Notes under the pieces: generated by a model | What the model saw: the letters and a program-made list of their open reading frames with translations, nothing else | Database searches by the model: none | Told to the model about the DNA's origin: nothing | Shown here: positions 49,352 to 60,727 of the stretch, piece after piece | Numbering within the stretch: the stretch's first letter is position 1 | Layout of the letters: the number at the start of each line of letters is the position of its first letter | Assembly (NCBI GenBank): GCA_012064385.1 | Contig: QRDG01000519.1 | Location: 1,726,624 to 1,790,623, forward strand | Length of the DNA: 64,000 bases | DNA from: Puccinellia tenuiflora | Lineage: Eukaryota; Streptophyta; Magnoliopsida; Poales; Poaceae | Direction of reading: 5' to 3' | Translations under genes and position numbers: made by a program

Positions 49352-50940
49352 TGATTGCGGATGATGATAGCATTGGGTAGTGCCCCAAGCAAAGGCGTGG
49401 ATGTAGTAAGTAGCAGTTTTTCCTTGTTTAACAAACCGAGGTTTATCGAACCAGTAGGACTTTGAAATCAACAACGAGGTGAACGTTGACAATCTCTGGC
49501 ACTTAATCGTCAATGAACGTGGACCTGCACACACTCAAACAATTACTTTGCCCCCAACGGCGGAAAGGTTGTCAATCTTTCCGACCTGTTGAAAACAAAG
49601 CGGTTAAACATATAGTGTAGTGAATGAAATTATGGAAAAGGACCAGAGGAGTAATGATGATGAAAAACAAGTAAATGAGGTTGTAAACAATGTAAAAAGA
49701 AGGACCGGGGGCCATGGGTTCACTAGTGGAGTCTCTCAAATAGATAAACACTCATATGATGGGTAAACAAATTACAGCTAGGCAATTGATAAGATTATGA
49801 CACAAACTTAATCTTGCTATGACAAAGAGTACATGGTAATATTTATGTACGCATCACGACAAAGAACAAAGACCGTTGAATCAAACTGCATCTTTGTCTA
49901 AAAAGTCCACCGTGAGATCACTATCCAGCCTGTCACCCATCGGTATTAAGTTGCAAGCAACAGACATTTGCATTAAGTAAAGCGCATGAAGTAAGCAATA
50001 TTAAACATCAAAATAGACTTTAACACCGCTGTTTTACCCTTAGTAGCAACATCACACCCTCTCCCTTAGACGTTTCTGTCACTCGTGCCCAGGAACAAAA
50101 GTGGGCATGAACCCACTATCCGGCATAAATACTCCCTCTTGGAGACACACATAATTACTTGGCCAAAGCAACTACACACATCGGAGAGCATGCAAGAACA
50201 TAAATGAACATATAAGAATCATGCACAATCTGATCATAACTTCATAATCCATCGGATCCCAGCAAACACATCACATAACATTACAATAGTCGATCTTGAT
50301 CATGTTAGGCAGCTCACAAGATCATAATACATGAAGTACAAGGGTGAGAGACTACCATCTAGCTACTGCCATGGACCCATGGTCCAATGTGGAACTACTC
50401 ACAAATCATTCCGGAGGAAGGCATAGCGATGAAGATCCCGCCGGGATCGATCTCCCCTCCGGCAGGGTGCCGGGATCAGCTTCAGAATCACCCCCGAACT
50501 AAGGTTTATGGTGGCGGTGGCTCGGGGTGACATCTCTGGAAAATAATGGCCGCCTCGACATTTTTAGGTCATGAGGAAATTTATAGGCGTCGAGGGGGAC
50601 CGAGGAGGCGCCCCAGGAGCAGGGTCGGGTCCTACCCGCGGGGTGGGCCCAGTCCACGGCTGCTGGCCTTCCCTGCCCTGTGGGTGGGCCCCCAGGTCGT
50701 CCTCTGGTCCTTAGGTGTCTTCTGGCGAATAAAAATTCCCCGTAAATTTTCAGCGCATTCCGAGAATATTTCCTGTGGTAGATTTTCTGAAATACAAAAA
50801 CAGCAAAAACAGGAAACTAGCACTGGGCATCTTGTCAATAGGTTAGTCCGACAAAATGCATAAAAATGATGTAACATGATATTAAAAACATGTGACAACA
50901 TCACAAAACTAGCATGGAACAATCAAAAATTATTCATACC
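49352..50940 (-). mobile_element. 1.5 kb-family LTR, second copy (truncated)
   Basis: Minus orientation, homologous to 25116-38968 (without its insert) and 59199-60698. It shares GCACTGGGCATCTTGTCAAT..GGTTAGTC (about 50820), a TATA-like CCTATAAATTT (minus, about 50575-50585) and the hairpin CCGGCACCCTGCCGG near 50459-50473. The terminal ~20 bases that should end in GTATCA are missing at 50940. I found no clear target duplication. Confidence 0.75.
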
Positions 50941-51001
50941 ATGTCGAATTCACGTGGCTAACTCGTCGATTTGATCTCGCCACTTCCGTAATACACTGGT
51001 A

Positions 51002-51500
51002 TTGTGATTTATAAATTTACAATTACTTTTAAATCGTAGGGAATTTGTAAAATCAACCAACACAAAAAAGTTGCGTATCATCGGTATCTTTCTAACGCCA
51101 TATCATTTGCATCATTTCGACAAATTGGTGAGAAACAACGGTCAAAATACCGTCCGCCCGTATATGTTACATACAGATTAGAGTATTTCTGAATTTTTTT
51201 AAAATCGGTAATGAAATTAGAAAAACCATCAACTAAACAAAGTTGCGCAATTTCAACAGCTTTCCAACGGCGTATCATTTGCTTCATTCCGATTAAGGGT
51301 TGAGAAAATATGTACAAAATACTTTTGCTGTGATTTCCGCAGATTTGCGTATTTTCAAATTTATTTTAAAACCGTAAAGAATTTGAAAAAACTTCGTGAG
51401 ATAACAATGATGCGAAATTTAATTAGCTTTTAAACGGTATATTGTTTGCTAAATTCCGATAAACGGGTATAAAAGTACGTCTAAACTATTATACAAATCG
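51002..51500. repeat. Three diverged tandem repeats (~160-180 bp)
   Basis: Each unit has TTTTAAA.CGTA....AATTTG.AAAA, AAGTTGCG.A, a CTTT(c/t)(c/t)AACG(g/c)..TATCATTTGC segment, TTCCGAT-like and GGG..GAGAAA parts. Units run approximately 51020-51170, 51190-51340 and 51358-51490. Non-coding; no known family recognised. Confidence 0.7.
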
Positions 51501-51634
51501 TGTAATATACCGAGCAGTTCACTTTTTCTCCGCTGGAAGTACAGAACCGGTTGTAGATCAACCGGTTGTAGAATACCTGGCAGCTATATATATATTAACA
51601 GTCAGGACCCACCAGCTCGACCATATTATCCCAT

Positions 51635-51882
51635 GGGTCTGTCTACGTTTTAGGCGCCTGAGAATTTCTTAAGTTCCAATCATCTGAGAAAAGCGCAATT
51701 GTAGTTTAGAGAAAAGTGTAGCTCATTAGACTTGCACTTTTCCACCTCAGTTAAAAGTGCAAATCGTTTTAGAAAAGTGCAAATGTGGACTGCGAGTTAC
51801 ATTTTCTTTGAACTGTAGTTGCACTTTTCTGAATTGATTGAGGCATAAGAAAATCTCAGGCGCCTGAGATATTAGCAAACCC
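51635..51882. mobile_element. Fold-back MITE with ~70 bp inverted arms
   Basis: The left arm (GGGTCTGTC..., TAGGCGCCTGAGAATTTCTTA) and the right arm (AAGAAAATCTCAGGCGCCTGAG...GCAAACCC) are imperfect inverted repeats over about 70 bp. The loop holds further AAAAGTGCAA/TTGCACTTTT repeats. The 248 bp element has no ORF, and the target duplication is unclear. Confidence 0.75.
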
Positions 51883-52082
51883 ATATTCATTTATTTTAAC
51901 TAGAGAAAAACATTGTGCGATTTTTTAACGCATTTTTCATAAGCGCCGTTTTCCATGTTTGGAACAAGAGTTCCTATGTATAGTAGCTAGTTATTTCTAT
52001 CTCAACATGCAAACTATCCACATCATTAGCCTATCAATTGTCCATGTCACGTCCACTAATATTTATTAATCTTTGTATCAGG

Positions 52083-53745
52083 CGCTAGGGCACGTTAAGC
52101 GGATCCGAGAGTAGGCTGGTTTTGCGACCTGATTGGCTGGATTTGGTGGGGCGCTCCATAGCTTGTTCTGCGAGTTTGACCATTGAACAAATCGTTTGAC
52201 CATTTATCAGATTATCATTAACTTAACTTTTGGCAATTAAACTTATTTAGAATGTGTAAATTAACCCATGTTTATGCCAATTTGGGTCATGATATAAGTA
52301 ACTTAATTACCATGCATGGTCATGGCCATGTCTTGATCATTTGGCTTGAAAGCTAGCCTTGAATCTTCATAGATGAGAGTCCATCTAGTGAAGACTTTTA
52401 AACTTGTTATGCACTATGCATCACCATACTTTATCTGACCCTCTTTTTGTCATGTTTTTAATTCAAAATTGGAATTCGAACCAAAATTTAAGTTCGAGCT
52501 AAAATTCAAAATTTGTTTGTGGCATTGATGTTGCAATGATTTCTCAACTATTATATATGCATGTTAATTAGGTGATCATCCTTGACATCTAGTGTGCAAA
52601 TATAGGGTCAATGCCAAATATGGGATCGTTTCGACAAACTATGCCATGCTTAAATGTAATCACTCAAACTCAGTCAAAACCTCGTCTGAAACCCCGCACC
52701 CTTTCGGGCCGTTGATCGCTATGCGTGGAAGGTCTGGATCGGGTGCTAGGGTTAAGCCGAGCCGCGAGTAGGCTAGTTCTATGATCTGACTGGATGGATT
52801 TGGTGGGGCGCTCCGTAGATGGTTCTACGAGTTTGACCATTGACCAAGTCGTTTGACCATTCATCAATTTATCATTAACTTAACTTTTGGTAGTTAGTCT
52901 TGTTCAGAGTGTGTAAATTAACCCATGTTTGTGCCAATTTGGGTCATGATATAAGTAACTTATTAATTACCATGCATGGTTATGACCATGTCTTGATCAT
53001 TTGCCTTGAAAGCCTTAAACCTTCATAGATGAGAGTTTGTCTAGTGAAGACTTTTAAACTATTATGCATTATGTATCCACTTATTTCTATCCAAACTTTT
53101 TTGGTCATGTTTTTTTAATTCAAAATTCAAGTTTGATCTAAAAATTCAGATTTGGTATGTGGTAACAATGTTGCAATGCTTTCTCAACTATTATGCACTA
53201 TGTATCCCCGTATTTTCTATCCGAACTTGTTTGGTCGTGTTTTTTTAATTCAAATTGAAATTTGAACCAAAATTCAAGTTTGATCTAAAAAAAATCAAAT
53301 TTGGTCTCTGGTGTTGATGTTGCAATGCTTTCTCAACTATTACGCACTATGTATCCCCATATTTTCTATCCGAATTTGTTTGGTCATGTTAATTAAAATT
53401 CAAATTTGAACCAAAATTCAAGTTTGATCTAAAAATTCAAATTTGGTCTCTGGTATTGATGTTGCAATGCTTTCTCAACTATTATACACGCTAGGTGATC
53501 ATCCTTGACATCTCTATAGGGCGCAAATATTGGGTCCAAGCCAAATATGGAATCATTTAGACAAACTATGCCATGCTTAACCCTAATCACTCAAACCGTG
53601 TCAAAACCCCATCTGAAACCCCGCACCCTTCAGGGCCGTTGATCGGTGTGCGTGGACAGTTTGGATCAGGCGCTAGGGTTAAGCCGATCCGCGAGGAGGC
53701 TGGTTCTGCGACCTGATTGGATGGATTCGGTGGGGCGAGCTTCTC
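52083..53745. repeat. Tandem segmental duplication plus ~130 bp AT-rich repeats
   Basis: A block with GCTAGGGTTAAGC, GAGGCTGGTTCTG.GACCTGATTGG and TTTGACCATT..TCA starts at about 52083 and again at 52740. It is followed each time by AACTTAACTTTTGG and AATTAACCCATGTTTGTGCC. Between 53095 and 53490 three copies of a ~130 bp unit (GATGTTGCAATGCTTTCTCA, then TTTGGTCATG and AATTCAAATT) are in tandem. A further GCTAGGGTTAAGC copy ends at about 53745. Confidence 0.8.
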
Positions 53746-53835
53746 CGTGACTGGCCTGCCCATTGATTTGCCAAGACAATGGCGAGGCGTGTAGGGATAA
53801 CCTTCACCTAACGTCAAGTAGTACTTGGGTCAAAC

Positions 53836-54075
53836 CAGTAGTATCACATCGGTGGGGACAGTGAAATCCAACATAGCTTCATTAATGGCGCGTCCGAAAG
53901 CGGGCGTGCCCGGCCGGCTGCTCGGCTCAGAGAGAGAGAGAGAGACTGAGCAAGCCTAGCTACTGTGTCAGGAAGGCTACCCTGGCACAAACCACCAGGT
54001 CTCTATAAATAGGCAAACATATACTCTTTGTACTGTACAGTACTGTACTTGGCAAACACCTGGAGTAGTTCAGAA
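53836..54075 (+). promoter_or_regulatory. Promoter-like block, copy 1
   Basis: It contains a (GA)n run at 53930-53945, CACCAGGTCTCTATAAATAGG with the TATA box CTATAAATA near 54002-54010, and then GTACTGTACAGTACTG. A diverged copy lies at 57205-57560. The ORF downstream (54028-54279) is short and overlaps the opposite-strand gene's 3' side, so I do not assign a transcript. Confidence 0.45.
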
Positions 54076-54385
54076 CTAGTTCCATTGACCTACATGAAAC
54101 AAGGCAACAGCCAAGCTCCACATGAGTTCACAAAGGTTTCGAAAAACAAAGTTAACAGGAGTTTCTACATGGCGCCTCCAGAGGTACACCAGTTTACGCC
54201 TCGTGCAGGAGGGAGGGGGCACAATAGTTTCATGCTTACCACACAAAAGCTTCGAACACTAGAGCCTAAAATATCTTAACCACCACGTGAGCATCCATGG
54301 GGTCCGGATCAAGCGGTAAGATTGTCATCACCTTGCAGAAGGTTGCCCGTGATCCCACCCCAATCATACCTCTTGCCGTCAAACC

Positions 54386-55004
54386 TCACCAGATCACTCT
54401 TGTGCATCTTAATGTAAACATACGCAGTGTCACCAGTTTGATGAGCTGGATGATGCGCCACTTGAAATCGTCCAGCTTGCTGAACAGGGCACATGCAACC
54501 GCATAAGTTGCTTCTTGGTCCCTTGGGGTTACCTTGGCTTCAAGAACCATATCCTTATTGACACCATATGTCACCCTTACCCGATGAATCACCAAACGGG
54601 AGAGGTGTACTGTCTTTGCGGATTTGAGATCAACATTTGGTGATCTTGGAGGTGAACCGGCACCATCATCGTCGTCTTGTTTATCCTTGGGCTTATCATC
54701 TTCATCATCGTCGAGACGGTCATAAGCTCTCGGAGTACCTCCATCAAGAGAACCATAACCATCTGATACCTCATCATCAAATACCTCCTCATCAGATGCC
54801 TCCTCTTCAACTCTCACCTTCTGGCATGCAACACACATATATATACAACGTGATATAAATATTGTGCAGACAAGCTAATTTATCTTTATACCAGAAACAA
54901 GGCATATTCAGTCTTCGATCTACCTTTTCCTCTTTGCTAGAGTTAACTCCTGAACTACAGCCTTCCTTGAAAGGGCGCTTCCTGGATGCTTCATCTTCGG
55001 CCAT
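54386..55004 (-). CDS. Unknown acidic protein, 2 exons, possibly frameshifted
   Basis: Exon 1 is 55004-54924 (MAEDEASRKRPFKEGCSSGV... to KEEK, then GTAGAT). Exon 2 starts at 54820 after CATGCCAG and runs in frame to a stop at 54386, 171 codons in all. The middle is Asp/Glu-rich with short Lys runs (DRLDDDEDDKPKDKQDDDD). It is followed by a globular-looking part, VHLSRLVIHRVRVTYGVNKD and ATYAVACALFSKLDDFKW. The last ~14 residues look unlike protein, while a neighbouring frame continues plausibly (GDTAYVYIKMHKSDLVRFDG) to a stop at 54309. A one-base indel near 54425 would explain this. I do not recognise the family. The ATG follows directly after CAG, so a 5' untranslated exon upstream is possible. 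Confidence 0.5.
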
Positions 55005-55075
55005 CTGGTTCAAGCATGCAAGGCTATATGAATATATGAGATTAATTTCCAAACCACGTGAATTTGAACTAATAA

Positions 55076-55288
55076 GTGCTCCTTTGATTCATAGGAATTT
55101 CAAAGGATGCGTGTAGGATTGAAATCCTAACTCCATAGGAAAATAACATGAGCTCCAAATCTCATGGAAAAATTCATTCACCAATCAAAGGAACTTTATC
55201 TTCCCATAGGATTCAACTAGACATGCCATACCACTCCTATGAGTTCCCTATTCCTACACTTTCCCTATCCTATGAATCAAAGGAGCCC
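55076..55288. mobile_element. PIF/Harbinger-type MITE, 213 bp
   Basis: Inverted ends GTGCTCCTTTGATTCATAGG and CCTATGAATCAAAGGAGCCC are flanked by TAA at 55073-55075 and 55289-55291. Confidence 0.85.
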
Positions 55289-55291
55289 TAA

Positions 55292-55598
55292 GCCTATTTG
55301 ATTCGTAGGATATAGAAAAAATGCAGGAATAGGAAAAATGGAGGATTGGAGAGTGTCATGTGATCATGTCCAGTCGAATCCTACAGAATTTAAAGCCTGC
55401 CAGGAATTTTCATTAGGAAGTGTTTGAATAGCAGGAAAACCAAGGGAATTTGAGTACTAGATGGTATTTTTCCTACAATGCACATGAATATTTCCTACAG
55501 GACCAATCCTATAAATTAAACGACCAACGTATGAACAAATCCCACGGGATCAATTCCTCCAAAAATCCTAAAAAAGATTCTTTCAATCAAAGGAGCCC
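55292..55598. mobile_element. Second related MITE, directly adjacent
   Basis: It starts GCCTATTTGATTCGTAGGAT directly after the TAA that ends the previous MITE and ends TTTCAATCAAAGGAGCCC. The right flank AAG is not an exact match to TAA. It has the same family style of ends with a different interior (TGCAGGAATAGGAAAAATGG). Confidence 0.65.
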
Positions 55599-55716
55599 AA
55601 GAAAATCGTAGGAAAACCAAAGGATTGGGATCCCATAGGACTTGGTCCCTCCGCGCGCTTGCTAGCCTACGTCGGCGAAGTTTAGCACAAGGAAACAGGG
55701 GGGACGGGATGCTTAC

Positions 55717-56008
55717 CGCTGCCGCCGGCGACGAGAACATAACCACCCGCGCTTGCGATCTCCGCAGCGGTTGGCAAAATGGGGTTTCCTGCAAGTGGAT
55801 TGGAACGAACTGCTGCGTAGCCGCTCACGCGCGAATACCGGAGCAAGCAGGTGGCATCCGCGACGGTTAAGAGGAAGGAAGTGGTGTGATGAGAGGAGGA
55901 GTCGCTTCGAGTCAAGGCGGTGGCGGTTGTGGTGTGTGGAGAGACCAAGAGAGGTGGATTATTGCTAGTGCCGCGCAGAAAGAAATCTTTTGCCTCTGCA
56001 AAGAACAT
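55717..56008 (-). other. Possible 5' exon of the unknown gene
   Basis: The minus strand is open from ATG 56008 and GC-rich, with a good donor CAGCG|GTAAGC after 55717. Joining it to the exon at 55004 would be out of phase, so it could only be a 5' UTR exon or an unrelated ORF. The two MITEs lie between them. Confidence 0.35.
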
Positions 56009-56239
56009 GCTATAGTCTAGGCTAGTAGAGCCTTTCTTTTTACGGGGAAGGTAAAGAGACCGGTGCCGCGTGAATGCTGAATGGACTGCACATTGCTGAT
56101 CACAGGGCGTGGGGGGAGTGGCTCTTTAATTACGGTGCATGCATGTCGAAGTAGGACCTACCAGCGATTCTACACATTGATGCCAAAATCCAAGACGAAC
56201 CCGTAAAAAAACATATTCGAATTACATTCGACAGATGCC

Positions 56240-58010
56240 ATTTTTTAGGGACTATTGTAATGCTAGAGCACCTTCACGTGATTTTTTACTAAAGTTTGGC
56301 CAAAACATAAAGCACACATGTTGTTCGTACCACCATATTCGAACCAAAATTTGAACCAAAATTTAAATTTCATGTATTTAAATTCAAATTGAAATTAGAA
56401 CCAAAATTCAATTTTGATCTAAAAATTCAAATTTGTTATGTGGTATTGATGTTGCAATGCTTTCTCAACTATTATGCGCTATCCCCATATTTTCTTTGAG
56501 AACTTGTTTGGTCATTTTTTTTAATTCAAATTCAAGTTTCAACCAAAATTCAAATTGCTATGTAGTATTGATTTTGCAATGCTTTCTGAACTATTGTGCA
56601 CTATGTATCCACATATTTTCTACACGAACTTGTTTCTAACCCTAATCACCTAAACCCTGTCAAAACCCCGTCTGAAACCCCGCACCCTTCCGGGCCTTTG
56701 ATCGCTATGCGTGGACGGTTTGGATCGGGTGCTAGGGTTAAGCCGATCCGCGAGGAGGCTGGTTCTGCGACCTGATTGGCTAGATTCGATGGGGCGAGCT
56801 GCTCTACCAGTAGTTGCACATCGGTTGGGACAGGAAATCCAACTATGGCTTCATGTTTTCTATCTGAAACTGTCTGGCATGTTTTTTAAATTCAAATTTA
56901 AAGTTGAACCAATATGCAAGTGTCAACCAAAATTCTAAGTTGAGCTAAAATTCAAATTTGGTATGTGGTATTGATGTTGCAATGCTTCCTCAACTATTAT
57001 GCAGAATGTATCCCCATATTTTCTACACGAACTTGTTTTTAACTCTAATCACTTAAACCCTGTCAAAACCCCGTCTAAAACCATGCACCCTTTGGGGCCG
57101 TTGATCGCTATGCGTGGACAGTTTGGATCGGGCGCTAGGGTTAAGCCGGTCCGCGAGGAGGCTGGTTCTCCGACCTGATTGGCTGGATTCGTTGGGGCAA
57201 GCTGCTCTACCGGAAGTAGCACATCGGTGGGGCAGGGAAATCCAGCTACGGCTTCATCAATTGCGCGTCGGAAAGCGGCGTGCACGGCTCAGAGCAGAGA
57301 AGCCGCTCAAAAACATTTTGGCCGGAGAAGAGAGAGAAAAAAATGTTTGGTGTGCTTCCATTGCAGGGCATGGACAGCGAGGGACGATCACAGAGAATAA
57401 TAACTTGAACGAAAACAACGAGGGAGCAGCGCAGTACTACTAGTATTGAAGACTGGGCATGCAAGCCTACCCTACACAAGCTACCAGGTCTCTAAATAGG
57501 AAAACCATATTCTTTTCACTGTATAGTACAAGGCAAACACCTGGAGTAGTAGCAGTAATACTCCTGGAGTAGTATATACGAGTAGTTCAGAACTACAGTC
57601 GGTTCTACTTCAATAGGCAAAACCATATTCTTTTCATTGTACAGTACAAGGAGAACACCTGGAGTAGTACAGTAGTAGTACTATACTAGTTCAGAAATAG
57701 GCAAAACTATATTCATTTACTTTAACGAGAGAAAAACATTGTGCGATTTTTTATAAGTGCCATTTTCTAGGTTTTGGAACTAGCTAGATTTCCTATGTAT
57801 AGTAGCTGTTTGTTTGTTTTCTCGCTCGATGGCACTTGAAAATGCCACCTTCTCAAGTACTCTACCGTAGAAAAGAGGGATCAAGAAGTCAAACTACACT
57901 GCCCATTGATTTGAAAAGACAATGGCGAGGCGTGTAGGATTACCATACATGTCACCTAATGTCATAGCAGTAGGAGCACGTCTGTGTGGGGGCAGTGAAA
58001 TCCAGCTGCA
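56240..58010. repeat. Diverged duplicate of the 51.9-54.1 kb block
   Basis: AT-rich ~130 bp units recur at 56336-56640 and 56870-57035. The GCTAGGGTTAAGCC(g/a)(a/g)TCCGCGAGGAGGC units recur at 56636-56805 and 57041-57210. A promoter-like block follows at 57205-57560 with the TATA box degraded (TCTCTAAATAGG), and a partial third copy at 57605-57690. GACAATGGCGAGGCGTGTAG near 57919 repeats 53775, and GAGAAAAACATTGTGCGATT near 57731 repeats 51903. Confidence 0.8.
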
Positions 58011-58807
58011 CCTCGATCGATTGCTTGATACGATGGGGGCTATAGCTAGCTGTCCATCTACTCATGTGGTCTACTCGAGTCACACTCTCCTCCAAACAAG
58101 AGGAGATGCAGCAGCGGAGCACACGCTCGTTTTGTTCAATCCAGATCTTTCCCCTTGCCTCATCCTCCTAAGTGGATAGAAAACATTTTTCTAAACATTT
58201 TGATATAAAGTTCATAAAATTTGGCCAAGCAGAACTAAAGATATGAATTTTACAAGATTGGACTATTCTCTGTTTACAGATATGAGTTTTATAAAATTCA
58301 GCGACATGTGTTGCAGCGTGATTGGCTGGGTTCCTTGACTAGGTGCTGACCACGTGAGCTCACAATACTGCTAGCAGAAACAGGTACGGACGGCTCGGCG
58401 GTGTGGTTTGACGGGCCCTGGTGATTGTACAGCTTGAGGAAAATGTCCAGGCGATGCAGCTACTCACGGCGTACTTGACAGTAATCTTGCAGCAAATTCT
58501 TGTGGCTCCCATCGACGGTGGCGGCGACTTTTCGAGCTCCGGCTCTGGCGACGTTCCGGCGATGAGCACGAGCTCCCTGGTTCACTGTTTCCCAAAAAGA
58601 AAAATTCAAGAGGGTGCGAAAATGAGAGGGAAATCGGATAAACAAGGTTATAGCCGGTGGGGTAGACTGAGACGGCGGGGCCAACCTCCGAAGGTCAACA
58701 ATGGCGGCAGATCGGTTTTAGGCCGAAATCGGGCAGCCTCGCGGCAGAAAATTGGGGGTTTTGGGGGGATAGGGAGTACGGGTTTGTTGGGTATTTATAC
58801 TCGAAGT
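58011..58807. other. Unassigned DNA left of the copia fragment
   Basis: 58400-58760 is GC-richer and open on both strands over about 200-350 bp (plus strand from 58421, minus strand 58684-58460), but shows no family I recognise and no splice pattern. No gene is claimed. Confidence 0.4.
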
Positions 58808-59198
58808 TGTTGGAGATATGCCCAAGAGGCAATAATAAAGATTATTATTTATCATATTTCCCGTTCATGATAAATGTTTATTATCAATGCTATAATTGTA
58901 TTAACCGGAAACAAATACATGTGTGGAATATAAACGAAAAAGTGTTCCTAGTATGCCTCTTATAACTAGTTCGTTTGATCAAGTGATGGTTAGACGTTTC
59001 GTAACCATGGATTTATGAATCACTTGATAAACAGAGTTATATCATAGGAGATGATATAATAGACAAACCCATTTTAATAGATGTCAAATATAGTTTCCTT
59101 AGACCATGAGATTATGTTACTCCCGCCTACCAGAGGAATATTTTGTGGATATCAAACGTCACTTCGTGGGTGATTATAAAGGTGGCTTTCAGGTATCA
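58808..59198 (+). mobile_element. BARE1/Angela-type LTR fragment
   Basis: It starts TGTTGGAGATATGCCCAAGA and follows the copia LTR (TATTAACCGGAAACA, GATTATAAAGGTGGCTTTCA) to ...AGGTATCA, where the next LTR begins. It is more diverged than the two LTRs at 23644 and 44016. Confidence 0.88.
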
Positions 59199-60698
59199 TG
59201 ATACGTGTCCGACGTATCTATAATTTTTGATGTTCCATGCTAGTTTTATATCAAATGCCACATGTGTTTACTATGTTTTCATATCATTTTGGCATATTTT
59301 ATTGGACTAACCTATTGACAATATGCCCAGTGCTAGGTTTTGTTTATTATGTCTGTGCATTGTAGAAAAGGTCCAAAATCCAAAGTGCTCAGAAAAATCC
59401 GAAAAAATTACAGAAATTCTACTTCGCCAGAAAACCACGGGAACCAGAAGGACAAGTCCGGGAGGGGCACACAGCCCCCAGGAGGCACCCAGGTGCGGCC
59501 AGGCTTGGCCGCGCGTGGGGCCCACCTCATCGCCTCGTCCACCGCCTCGTGTCGCCACTTCGCCTATATATTTGCTCCTGACCTAAAAATGCGAGATCAT
59601 CGAAGGTTTTCTCCAGAAACACATCTGAGCTCCGCCACCACCAAAAACCCTAATCCGGGGGACAGAAGTTCCTGTTCCGGCACCCTGACGGGATTGGGAA
59701 TTGCCCCCGGAGCCATCTCCTTCGACTACGCCGCCTCCATGATGCTCCATGAGTAGTTCCCCCATGGACTACGTGTTCTAGCAGTAGCTAGTTGGTACCC
59801 TCCCTCTCCCATGTTGATCAATACAATAGTCTCATGAGCTGCCTTGCATGATTGAGATTCATCTGATGTAATCGGTGTTGTGTTTGTTGGGATCCGATGA
59901 ATTGTGGAATTATGATCAAGTTTGTTCATCACTTATATCTATGTTTTATTTAAGATCTTGCATGCTCTCCGATCCTTGTGGTTGCCTTGATCACGTAATT
60001 ACTTGTGTATCTCCAAGAGGGAGTATTTATGCTAGATAGTAGGTTCATGCCTCGTTTTGTCTGAGCTCGGGTTGACAGAAACGGTTTGGAATTAAGATGT
60101 GCTGTTGCTACTAGGGGTAAAACAGCGGTGTTTACTTCCTTGTGTTGTTTCATTGCTTACATTATGCACCATGCTTATTGCAATTGTCCGTTGCTTGCAA
60201 CTTAATACTTCCGGGTGACAGGCTGGATAGCGATCCCGGGGTGGATTATTAGTCATAGACGCAGTTGGATAATGGTCTATGTATTTTGACGTAATGCCCA
60301 ATTAAATAGTTCAGTACCTTGTCATGATAGCATTGTTATGCGCCCACAATCTTGTCAATTGCCCGACTGTAATTTGTTTACCCAACACGTGTTCTTTTTA
60401 TTGGAGAGTTACCACTAGTGAAGCTAGGAACCCCGGTCCATATTCATCCATGAACTATTTTCCGCGCCATTGCCTCCGTTGTTACTATTGCTGCTGCTAC
60501 TTTGCTGTTACTATTGCTCTCATATTACTGTTGCTTTCACATCACTTCTGTTACTAGTGCTTTTCCAGGTGTGGCTGAATTGACAACTCAGCTGCTAAGA
60601 CTTATAAGTATTCTTTGGCTCCCTTGTGTCGAATCAATAAATTTGGGTTTTACTTCCCTCGAAGATACTCTGCGATCCCCTATAGTTGTGGGTCATCA
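59199..60698 (+). repeat. 5' LTR (1500 bp) of the right-end element
   Basis: It runs from TGATACGTGTCCGACGTATC to GTGGGTCATCA. TATA-like GCCTATATATTTG lies at about 59561-59573. The hairpin reads TTCCGGCACCCTGACGGGA near 59676, one arm base changed compared with the other two copies. Confidence 0.88.
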
Positions 60699-60709
60699 AG
60701 ACTATTTTC

Positions 60710-60727
60710 TGGCGCCGTTGCCAGGGA
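60710..60727 (+). other. Primer-binding site of the right-end element
   Basis: TGGCGCCGTTGCCAGGGA lies 11 bases after the LTR. It is nearly identical to the TGGCGCCGTTGCCGGGGA site of Athila-type plant gypsy elements. Confidence 0.85.

Noticed and set aside
54028..54279. 83-codon plus-strand ORF after a TATA-like box
   Set aside because: It is short, has no recognisable features and overlaps the likely 3' side of the opposite gene.
58421..58870. 149-codon plus-strand ORF
   Set aside because: It reads into the copia LTR at 58808, so its end is not a gene end; no family recognised.
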